From positions 1 to 9,804 of the forward strand of contig JBEBAU010000012.1 of the NCBI GenBank assembly GCA_041158765.1: a DNA stretch of 9,804 nt, in the 5' to 3' direction. A program made the position numbers and the translations under genes. This DNA comes from JAQBRD01 sp041158765 (lineage in GTDB: Bacteria > Patescibacteriota > Minisyncoccia > Phycocordibacterales > PALSA-1337). Positions 1-5,111 of the stretch are shown here, in pieces. Each line of letters opens with the position of its first letter. Positions within the stretch are counted from its first letter, which is position 1. The notes under the pieces were generated by a model. It did not search any database. It was not told where the DNA came from and saw only the letters and a program-made list of their open reading frames with translations.

Positions 1-1
1 T

Positions 2-1639
2 CCAGCAACTGGCTTCGTAGGACCTCTTACGATCGCTAAGTTGAACTCAGGTTCAACTGTTACTACAACAACAACTACATCTTGCCCAGCAGGATACACT
101 TGTGTTGCTAACGGTTCTACAACAACTACAACATCAGGCGTTATTTCAACTCCTGGCGTTGAAGGTACATTGACAGTTACAACATCAAACACTGGTCTCC
201 CTTCATCAGTTTACGAAGGTGACGTACAGGTTGGTATTCTCGGTTTCAAGGCTGAAGCAAAGTCTTCAGACATCTTGGTACAACGAATCAAGGTTGACCT
301 CGGTGCATCTTCAAAGATCTACAACAAGGCATTCAAGAAGCTCTACGTAAAGGATGGTTCAACTATCGTTGCATCAATGGATCTTAACTCTTCAACAGTA
401 GTTAAGGAAAGCGACGGCCGATACACAGCTACCCTTTCTGGATTCAGCATTCTTATTCCAAAGGATGGATCAAAGAACCTTGTGATCGCTGCTGATGTTA
501 TGGGATCAATTGATTCTACAGACATCTCAACACTCACTGGTACAGCAATCCGACTTTATGGAACATCACCTGGAACTGCTGTTCGAGGTATCGATGGAGC
601 TGGTATTGATCAGTTTTCTGGTTCAAACTCAGTTACTCGAAACCTTTCACTCTCTGGCTCACTCACAGATGCAGCAACACTTAAGCTTTCAACAAACTCA
701 GCTACTCCAAAGTCAGCTCAGGTGATCGCTTCAGCTGGTGCAGACAAGGATGAGGCAGACAAGGTTACAACCCTTATCTTCGATGTTAAGGCAGAGAAGG
801 ATAACGTTACACTTACAGACCTTATTGCAACAACAACAGGTACAGCTGTAACAGGTAGCCGAATCACAACTGCATACCTCTTCGAAGGTACAACTGAAAT
901 TGACAACGCTTCTGTAAACAGCGGTGTTGCAACATTCAATGACATTGACCTTGTTATCAACAAGGATACAAAGCGAACATTCACTATTAAGGTTGATGTT
1001 CGAGATGCTCAGGCAACAATTGAGACAGCATCAACGACAATCACTGCAGCTGGTCTTTCAGCAGAAAATGCAGCTGGTGATACTGTAACTGCAGGTACAT
1101 ACCTCACAGGTTCAGCATCTGGTGAAACCATGTCAATCAAGAAGTCTGGTGCTACAATCACACTTCTTTCAAAGTCAACTGGTAAGACAACAACCACAAA
1201 CACTAACGCCGCAACATCAACAACAGTTCTCGACGGTATCTTTACAGTTCGAGTTACTGCTGACGGTGCAGACGTAGTTCTTGGTTCAACAGCATCTTCA
1301 TCTCCTTTCGCTAAGACATCAGCTGTTGCTGCAGACGATTCATTCACTGTTTACAAGAACGGTGCTGATCAGGCAACAACAACATTCTCAGCTGTAGAAG
1401 TTGTAAGCTACGCTATCCCAGAAACTGGAGTTACAATCAACTCTTCAGCAAACACATTCACAATTGCTGATGGTAACTACGCGGACATAGAAGTTCATGC
1501 AAAGATCACTGTTACAGGTGCTGCTGCTGCAAACGACTATGCTATCCAGCTTAAGAAGCTCTTTACTAACGGAACAACTGTTGTTAACTTCATGGACGGT
1601 CAGTCAACATGGAGAACATCACCTGTTGTACTTCCTTAG
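2..1639 (+). CDS. Ser/Thr-rich cell-surface protein with remnant of a peptidoglycan-binding domain (5' partial)
   Basis: The reading frame is open to the left edge, so the gene starts outside the window and 545 C-terminal residues are seen. The first visible residues, TGFVGPLTIAKLN, match the end of a PG_binding_1 domain (usual form G-x-x-GPLTRAA), which suggests the missing N-terminus binds peptidoglycan. A Thr-rich linker follows, with a CPAGYTC motif of the sort seen in Parcubacteria surface proteins. The rest is beta-rich and appears to hold at least two related sandwich-like units: compare the stretch ending LSGFSILIPKDGSKNLVIAADV with the one ending IDLVINKDTKRTFTIKVDV, then a Thr-rich spacer and a third unit. 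The C-terminus ends in VVLP with no LPXTG, transmembrane helix or sorting tail. Likely role: extracellular or S-layer-like structural protein (inference). A start at TTG 41 would be artificial because the frame continues upstream of it. Confidence 0.8.
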   Translation, partial: PATGFVGPLTIAKLNSGSTVTTTTTTSCPAGYTCVANGSTTTTTSGVISTPGVEGTLTVTTSNTGLPSSVYEGDVQVGILGFKAEAKSSDILVQRIKVDLGASSKIYNKAFKKLYVKDGSTIVASMDLNSSTVVKESDGRYTATLSGFSILIPKDGSKNLVIAADVMGSIDSTDISTLTGTAIRLYGTSPGTAVRGIDGAGIDQFSGSNSVTRNLSLSGSLTDAATLKLSTNSATPKSAQVIASAGADKDEADKVTTLIFDVKAEKDNVTLTDLIATTTGTAVTGSRITTAYLFEGTTEIDNASVNSGVATFNDIDLVINKDTKRTFTIKVDVRDAQATIETASTTITAAGLSAENAAGDTVTAGTYLTGSASGETMSIKKSGATITLLSKSTGKTTTTNTNAATSTTVLDGIFTVRVTADGADVVLGSTASSSPFAKTSAVAADDSFTVYKNGADQATTTFSAVEVVSYAIPETGVTINSSANTFTIADGNYADIEVHAKITVTGAAAANDYAIQLKKLFTNGTTVVNFMDGQSTWRTSPVVLP

Positions 1640-1685
1640 TCACGACTTCAGCCGATACTTACAGATTAAAACCTGTTAGTTAAGC

Positions 1686-1723
1686 AAACAAAAAACCACC
1701 CCGTAAGGGGTGGTTTTTTGTTT
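1686..1723 (+). terminator. Intrinsic terminator after the surface-protein gene
   Basis: The GC core CCACCCC / GGGGTGG closes a GTAA tetraloop (1703-1706). It is flanked by AAAAAA before and TTTTTT after, and the A and T tracts extend the stem outward. It lies about 50 nt after the TAG stop. The A-tract also makes it able to work on the minus strand. Confidence 0.93.
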
Positions 1724-1736
1724 TGTACACATTATT

Positions 1737-1765
1737 TTGGGTACTCGTACAGGTCATGTTAGAAT
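1737..1765 (+). promoter_or_regulatory. Extended -10 promoter of the 77-aa membrane protein gene
   Basis: There is a TTGGGT -35-like box (1737-1742), 17 bp, then TAGAAT (1760-1765) with the extended TGn element just before it (TG at 1757-1758). Counting about seven bases past the -10 puts the transcription start at 1772, which is the A of the ATG. This predicts a leaderless mRNA. Confidence 0.65.
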
Positions 1766-1771
1766 TAATGC

Positions 1772-2005
1772 ATGGTAAATCCATTTGATCGTACTTTTTT
1801 CAGATTTGTTCTGGGATTCACATGTATCATGGGATTAAGCTTCGCTGTGTTTTTCATTGTTGGAAAGTATCGCATGGACGTCTCAACACTCTCTGCAACA
1901 CCAGAAAAGCCTATTGGAGCCTCTGTAATCGCAACTACTACTGCAACAACTGTGAAGCCTACAAGTGCAGCAGCATCTCTCAAATTGAAGACCTTAGGGA
2001 AGTAA
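1772..2005 (+). CDS. Small single-pass membrane protein of unknown function (77 aa)
   Basis: No family is recognised. The protein has a short N-terminal segment with Arg and Asp, one hydrophobic helix at about residues 11-31 (FVLGFTCIMGLSFAVFFIVG), then a K/R step (GKYR) and a low-complexity tail rich in Ala, Thr, Ser and Lys with a Pro (about 45-77). This fits a signal anchor with a short, flexible soluble tail; the tail may face outward, but the charge pattern does not settle topology. The start is chosen because an extended -10 promoter with 17-bp spacing predicts transcription beginning exactly at this ATG. An overlapping frame from 1822 lacks any such signal. It is flanked by the surface-protein terminator and by a separate promoter for the next gene, so it is probably monocistronic. 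The stop is TAA. Confidence 0.6.
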   Translation: MVNPFDRTFFRFVLGFTCIMGLSFAVFFIVGKYRMDVSTLSATPEKPIGASVIATTTATTVKPTSAAASLKLKTLGK

Positions 2006-2114
2006 CAGTAACTACACAGCTTTCATTTTTTTAGTTTTCTTCACTATTTCTTTATAGGGATTTTATCTCGGTTTGTTACGCTTAATGCATTATTGATTAA
2101 CTATACTGCATTAA
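2006..2114 (+). promoter_or_regulatory. Intergenic region with -10 box and an 8-bp inverted repeat before the DUF2283 gene
   Basis: The first part is T-rich without a convincing hairpin. Near the end, TATACT (2102-2107) is a good -10 box; the -35 is weak. It predicts a start near 2114, one base before the ATG, so again an almost leaderless mRNA. A perfect inverted repeat, TTAATGCA (2082-2089) and TGCATTAA (2107-2114), frames the -10 and the predicted start point and could be an operator (inference). Confidence 0.5.
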
Positions 2115-2348
2115 ATGAATATACAATACGATACAAAAGCAGATGCATTATATTTCTCTTTACGAAAAGGTCGTGTAGCTAAGACTGTTCCGGTGAGTCG
2201 TTTCCTTACTATTGATATTGATACAAGAGGAAATACACTTGGAATTGAAATTCTCGCAGTATCATCACATCAAGGAGTTGAATTGCAAAAAAGCCTTCGC
2301 AAAGGCATACCTGTCAAAATAATTACTACAGAGCCTCACACAGCCTAG
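2115..2348 (+). CDS. DUF2283 family small protein (77 aa)
   Basis: The pattern YDTKADALYFSLRKG at residues 5-19, then a valine-rich strand, FLTIDIDTRGNTLGIEIL at about residues 30-47 and an SS/AS-like turn, is the hallmark of DUF2283 (PF10049). These are small beta-rich proteins of unknown function; members often sit near toxin-antitoxin or accessory genes. The length is normal for the family. The C-terminal 20 or so residues are Lys-rich and not conserved in my memory of the family. It has its own -10 box directly before the ATG and no Shine-Dalgarno sequence. The gene ends 43 bp before the predicted rplJ transcription start and has no obvious terminator, so some read-through into the rplJ leader is possible. 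No toxin-like partner lies next to it in this window. Confidence 0.8.
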   Translation: MNIQYDTKADALYFSLRKGRVAKTVPVSRFLTIDIDTRGNTLGIEILAVSSHQGVELQKSLRKGIPVKIITTEPHTA

Positions 2349-2375
2349 GGTAATCTAGATTTTTCTCGAGGGATG

Positions 2376-2384
2376 TGCTAAAGT
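2376..2384 (+). promoter_or_regulatory. Extended -10 element of the rplJ-rplL operon
   Basis: TGCTAAAGT is an extended -10 (TG, one base, TAAAGT at 2379-2384). It places the transcription start near 2391, at the beginning of the L10 leader fold. No good -35 is seen. Confidence 0.55.
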
Positions 2385-2387
2385 ATT

Positions 2388-2459
2388 CTCATAGGCCAAA
2401 GACAGAAGGCACGGCTCAAATAAGCCATTTAAGCCCTTCCGAGGTTCGCACAGTATGAG
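2388..2459 (+). ncRNA. L10 leader: autoregulatory mRNA structure for rplJ-rplL
   Basis: The segment contains the signature halves of the ribosomal L10 leader: CAAAGACAGAAGG (2397-2409) and, after a variable hairpin, CCTTCCGAGG (2435-2444), in which GAAGG pairs with CCTTC. An outer helix is formed by CTCATA (2388-2393) and TATGAG (2454-2459), and an apical hairpin by GGCT...AGCC. In the known family (Rfam L10_leader), free L10 or the L10-L12 complex binds this RNA and lowers expression of the operon. It sits in the expected place, about 80 nt before the rplJ start. No U-tract terminator follows, so control is more likely at translation or mRNA stability (inference). Confidence 0.85.
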
Positions 2460-2539
2460 ATCGAGCGATTTCAACTGAGCCCCCTCTACCACAAAGCCTT
2501 ATAAAGGTCGTTTCATTATTAATTTGTCAGTACACAACA

Positions 2540-3043
2540 ATGCCACGTACAAAAGTAGCAAAGAAAGAAATTCTCGATAAAGTAACGACAATTGTCGGAA
2601 CTCTTAACGAAAAGACAGGTTCAATGGTGTTTGTAAATTTCCACGGTCTCAAGGTTGCAGATACAATGCTTGTGCGACGACAGCTCAAGGGTGAAAAAAT
2701 CGGCTTCTTCGTAGCGAAGAAGACGCTCATCCGAAAGGCACTCACTGAAAAGGGATTCACCGGCACAATGCCAGAATTCAATGGTGAGCTCGGTATCGCA
2801 TATGGCGCTGATCTCATAGCTCCAGCTCGAGAAGTTCACACATTCCAGAACAAATACAAGGGCAGCATTTCTATCCTCGGAGGAATCTTCGAAGGAAAGT
2901 ATATGTCAAAGGATGAAATGACAGCAATTGCTCTCATTCCTTCACAGAAAACTCTTCAAGCAATGTTCGTCAACGTCATCAATTCTCCTATTCAGGGATT
3001 TGTTATGGCAATCGATCAGATTGCGAAGAAGAAGACAGCCTAA
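2540..3043 (+). CDS. rplJ: Ribosomal protein L10 (uL10)
   Basis: The 167-residue product has normal L10 length. The N-terminal domain (about 1-105) shows family features: basic start PRTKVAKKEILDKV, a strand SMVFVNFHGLKVADTMLVRR, then VAKKTLIRKAL, and an acidic-hydrophobic region up to APAREVHTF. The strand pair SISILGGIFEGKYMSKDEM follows, and the C-terminal helix (about 130-163) is the segment that carries L7/L12 dimers in the ribosomal stalk. The stalk base contacts 23S rRNA and recruits translation GTPases. The gene follows an L10 leader and is followed 45 nt later by rplL, the standard pair. The usual upstream rplK-rplA and downstream rpoBC are not in the window. There is no Shine-Dalgarno sequence before the ATG (ACACAACA). 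Confidence 0.97.
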   Translation: MPRTKVAKKEILDKVTTIVGTLNEKTGSMVFVNFHGLKVADTMLVRRQLKGEKIGFFVAKKTLIRKALTEKGFTGTMPEFNGELGIAYGADLIAPAREVHTFQNKYKGSISILGGIFEGKYMSKDEMTAIALIPSQKTLQAMFVNVINSPIQGFVMAIDQIAKKKTA

Positions 3044-3088
3044 ACGATTCACTCAAGTATCCCATTATTATATTTATCAAACATTACT

Positions 3089-3484
3089 ATGTCAGAAGAA
3101 ACAAAAGTAGAGATTCCAGCAAAGTTCAAGTCAGTTGTTGAAGCTATCGAGACAATGTCAGTTCTCGACCTCAATGAGCTCGTAAAGCTCCTCGAGAAGA
3201 AATTCGGCGTATCAGCTGCAGCAGTTGCAGTAGCAGCTCCAGCAGCAGGTGGCGCAGCAGCAGGTGAAGAGAAGAGCACATTCACTGTTCACCTCACAGC
3301 AGCAGGTGATCAGAAGATTGGTGTTATCAAGGTTGTGAAGGAAGTTCTCGGCCTTGGTCTCAAGGAAGCGAAGGACCTCGTTGACGGAGCTCCAGCTGTT
3401 ATCAAGGAGGGCATGAAGAAGGAAGATGCAGAAGCTCTCAAGAAGCAGATCGAAGCAGTTGGCGGAAAGGTAGAATTAAAATAA
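3089..3484 (+). CDS. rplL: Ribosomal protein L7/L12 (bL12)
   Basis: The 131-residue protein has the full bL12 plan: an N-terminal dimerisation helix pair (about 10-45, VVEAIETMSVLDLNELVKLL), an Ala/Gly-rich flexible hinge (about 42-60), and the globular C-terminal domain (about 64-131) with the conserved KIGVIKVVKEVLGLGLKEAK and the end EAVGGKVELK. In the stalk it binds EF-Tu, EF-G and other GTPases. It is slightly longer than the usual 120-125 residues because of a short N-terminal extension. It is cotranscribed with rplJ and has no Shine-Dalgarno sequence. Its TAA stop (3482-3484) lies inside the left arm of the large inverted repeat that follows, so the end of translation and the formation of that structure are coupled by position. 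Confidence 0.97.
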   Translation: MSEETKVEIPAKFKSVVEAIETMSVLDLNELVKLLEKKFGVSAAAVAVAAPAAGGAAAGEEKSTFTVHLTAAGDQKIGVIKVVKEVLGLGLKEAKDLVDGAPAVIKEGMKKEDAEALKKQIEAVGGKVELK

Positions 3485-3612
3485 ATACAATAGAAAAAAC
3501 CCTCTTCTTGCAGGAGACGCTGTAATTGTCTGGTGACAATTCAGCTCACTCTCGAGTGCCTACGCACTCTCCGAGAGCTCCTTCAGAAGAGGGTTTTTTC
3601 TATTGTATTTAT
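3481..3612 (+). terminator. Compound terminator: perfect 27-bp inverted repeat enclosing a three-way junction
   Basis: The left arm (3481-3507) and right arm (3586-3612) are perfect reverse complements over 27 bp. Core: AAAAAACCCTCTTC with GAAGAGGGTTTTTT, so the T-tract after the GC core gives an intrinsic terminator for rplJ-rplL. Inside are AGGAG (3512-3516) pairing CTCCT (3578-3582), then two separate hairpins. H1 (3519-3545) is GCTG plus AATTGTC, loop TGGT, GACAATT plus CAGC, with one bulged T. H2 (3549-3577) is CTCTC plus GAGTGC, loop CTAC, GCACTC, a 3-nt bulge, GAGAG. The RNA would be a 132-nt branched structure. The A-tract on the left arm also allows termination on the minus strand. 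Confidence 0.85.
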
Positions 3613-3620
3613 GATATAAT
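3612..3620 (+). promoter_or_regulatory. Extended -10 promoter of the HTH/nucleotidyltransferase-like gene
   Basis: TGATATAAT carries a consensus TATAAT (3615-3620) with TGn. The start would be near 3627, 15 nt before the ATG. Any -35 contact falls in the T-tract/right arm of the preceding inverted repeat, so terminator and promoter overlap. Confidence 0.65.
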
Positions 3621-3641
3621 GGCTCATCATAATCAAAATAT

Positions 3642-4271
3642 ATGGATATTCTTGCCAAACTGTTCGGAAATCCTGCGCGAGTGAAGCTTTCAAGACTTTT
3701 TTTGTTTAATCAAGAAAACGCATTTACGGTAGCTGAAATAGCAGACCGCTCGAAGACATCTGCTCGAGAAGTGAAACGAGAGATAGCACTACTCATGTCT
3801 ATTGGCCTTGTGAAGAAGCGTCTTGTTACCCGTGAGATTACCAAGAAACGCGGCAAAAAAGTCACGGTGAAAAAAGTCCATGATACGGGCTATATGATTG
3901 ATTTGAAATTCCCATACCTCCAAGCTCTCAAGAGCCTCCTCATTACCGTGAGCCTCCATGCTGATGATACACTCGTGAAGCGTTTCAGCAGTGCGGGCAG
4001 AATCAAGTTCTTCGTTGCATCAGGACTTTTCATTCAAGAATGGGATACACGCGTTGATTTGCTCATTGTGGGGGATGATCTCAACATGAAGCGTCTCGAG
4101 GGCATTATGAAGACTATAGAGGCTGAGGTGGGGCGTGAAATTGCATATTCAGCATTTGAAACAGCTGATTTCGAATATCGTTTTGGTATTCATGATCGTC
4201 TCATACGTGATATTCTCGATCTTCCGCATACGGTGCTTGTGGATAAGCTTGGTGTCGAAGATATGCTCTAG
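3642..4271 (+). CDS. Winged-HTH protein with degenerate nucleotidyltransferase-like domain
   Basis: The 209-residue protein begins with a winged helix-turn-helix of ArsR/MarR type (about 1-70). FGNPARVKLSRLFLF is helix 1, FTVAEIADRSKTSAREVKRE the HTH, then LMSIGLVKKR and a very basic wing (EITKKRGKKVTVKKV). The C-terminal part (about 118-205) resembles the MNT-type nucleotidyltransferase fold: IKFFVASG, RVDLLIVGDD, IEAEVGREIAYSAFETADFEYR and a final strand HTVLVDKL. The catalytic GS motif is only ASG (126-128), and the first metal-binding Asp of the usual DxD is Arg (R137-V-D139), so catalysis is doubtful. It may be a DNA-binding regulator that uses the dead domain as a sensor or dimer surface (inference). 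It has its own promoter; the stop is TAG. Confidence 0.7.
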   Translation: MDILAKLFGNPARVKLSRLFLFNQENAFTVAEIADRSKTSAREVKREIALLMSIGLVKKRLVTREITKKRGKKVTVKKVHDTGYMIDLKFPYLQALKSLLITVSLHADDTLVKRFSSAGRIKFFVASGLFIQEWDTRVDLLIVGDDLNMKRLEGIMKTIEAEVGREIAYSAFETADFEYRFGIHDRLIRDILDLPHTVLVDKLGVEDML

Positions 4272-4285
4272 GCAGTACCCATACA

Positions 4286-4294
4286 TGGTATAAT
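4286..4294 (+). promoter_or_regulatory. Consensus extended -10 promoter of the TM-helix protein gene
   Basis: TGGTATAAT is a perfect extended -10. The start is expected near 4301, which gives about a 26-nt leader to the ATG at 4327 and would leave the upstream in-frame ATG at 4297 outside the transcript. Confidence 0.7.
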
Positions 4295-4320
4295 TAATGC
4301 ATTATAAATTAAGCATTAAT
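4293..4320 (+). repeat. 8-bp inverted repeat ATTAATGC-N12-GCATTAAT over the transcription start
   Basis: The two half-sites (4293-4300 and 4313-4320) are perfect reverse complements separated by 12 bp. They begin at the last bases of the -10 box and end just before the ATG at 4327. They could be a repressor operator; as RNA only the right half would be fully transcribed. The left half repeats the word seen at two other promoters in the window. Confidence 0.5.
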
Positions 4321-4326
4321 CACCAT

Positions 4327-5022
4327 ATGTTTGTAGAAAATGTACAGAGTGGCGTGGACGGTTTCGTACAATCACTCTTTGGTATTTGGGGAGGTATTGC
4401 AAGTTTCATTCCTGGTCTTATTATCGCGCTCATCATATTCATCATTGGTTGGATGCTCGCGCTTCTTATTGAGAAGCTCGTTGAAAGCGTTTTCAAGACA
4501 CTGAAGATCGACAGCGCTCTCAAGGCTGCAGGAGTTGAAGAAGTTATTACCCGTGCAGGATACAAGCTCAGCTCAGGAGTTTTCGTTGGAACACTCGTGA
4601 AGTGGTTTGTTATCGTTGTTTTCCTCGTTGCAGCATTCGATGTTCTCGGACTTGCACAGGTAAATGATTTCTTGAAGGGTGTTGTGCTTTCATACCTTCC
4701 TCAGGTTATCGTTGCTGTCCTTATCCTTATCGTCGCTACTGTGGTTGGGGATGCAGTTCAAAAATTGGTCATTGCAAGCTCACGTGCTGCTCATGTTAAG
4801 TCAGCAGCATTCCTCGGAAAGCTCGCGAAGTGGTCTATTTGGATTGTTGCATTGCTCACAGCGCTCGATCATCTTGGTTTGAGCTCACAGTTCAATACAC
4901 TTTTCCTCGGTATTATCGTAGCTCTTTCACTTGCTTTTGGTCTCGCATTTGGCCTTGGTTGTAAGGATCATGCAGGTAAGCTTGTTGAGAAGATTGCTCG
5001 AGATATTTCAGAGCGAGAGTAG
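4327..5022 (+). CDS. Conserved-TM-helix membrane protein (mechanosensitive-channel-like)
   Basis: About 231 residues with five hydrophobic segments. The first is an amphipathic lead-in followed by FIPGLIIALIIFIIGWMLALLIEKLV, the typical opening of the conserved TM helix family (PF05552), found in small-conductance mechanosensitive-channel relatives such as CmpX. There is a clear internal duplication: LVKWFVIVVFLVAAFDVLGL and LAKWSIWIVALLTALDHLGL, each followed by an N-x-FLxG-like element and another long helix. The end, ALSLAFGLAFGLGCKDHAGK, is the family signature (usually GLGGKDAA). The cytoplasmic beta domain of true MscS channels is absent, so an ion-conducting role is inferred, not shown. 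ATG 4327 is preferred over 4297 because the consensus -10 predicts transcription from about 4301. It converges on the RNase R gene. Confidence 0.75.
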   Translation: MFVENVQSGVDGFVQSLFGIWGGIASFIPGLIIALIIFIIGWMLALLIEKLVESVFKTLKIDSALKAAGVEEVITRAGYKLSSGVFVGTLVKWFVIVVFLVAAFDVLGLAQVNDFLKGVVLSYLPQVIVAVLILIVATVVGDAVQKLVIASSRAAHVKSAAFLGKLAKWSIWIVALLTALDHLGLSSQFNTLFLGIIVALSLAFGLAFGLGCKDHAGKLVEKIARDISERE

Positions 5023-5028
5023 TCTTTA

Positions 5029-5096
5029 TAGGAAAACAAAAACACCTTTTGTTCAGAGACGCTCGGTCTCCTCGAAAGGTGTTTTTTGTTTTCCTA
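5029..5096. terminator. Bidirectional terminator with nested hairpin between the TM-helix and RNase R genes
   Basis: Outer arms TAGGAAAACAAAAA and TTTTTTGTTTTCCTA flank CACCTTT (5043-5049) and AAAGGTG (5075-5081). Inside is a second hairpin, GAGAC (5056-5060), loop GCTCG, GTCTC (5066-5070). Because the A- and T-tracts are symmetrical it can end transcription from both convergent genes. It shares a 17-nt block with the terminator at 7712-7780. Confidence 0.93.
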
Positions 5097-5111
5097 AGCG
5101 CATAATACGTG

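Noticed and set aside
718..1347. Minus-strand frames of 88 and 112 aa opposite the surface protein
   Set aside because: They are Val/Ala-rich complements of the Thr/Ser/Ala repeat codons, with no start signals.
1822..2034. Overlapping 70-aa frame inside the small membrane protein gene
   Set aside because: It has no promoter or family match and is Cys/Asn-rich in an unnatural way; the 1772 frame has an exactly placed promoter and a good membrane helix.
2460..2539. Transcription attenuator between the L10 leader and rplJ
   Set aside because: There is a small CCTT-ATA-AAGG hairpin but no stable GC stem with a T-tract, so a terminator is not supported.
3049..3285. Minus-strand 78-aa frame opposite the start of rplL
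   Set aside because: It is the complement of the Ala-rich rplL hinge, with low complexity and no signals.
3481..3612. MITE-like mobile element, because of the perfect 27-bp terminal inverted repeat
   Set aside because: No target-site duplication is visible, the core is a terminator with a T-tract, and two similar nested terminators lie elsewhere in the window.
4297..4326. Upstream ATG for the TM-helix protein adding ten residues
   Set aside because: A perfect extended -10 at 4286-4294 predicts transcription from about 4301, after this ATG.
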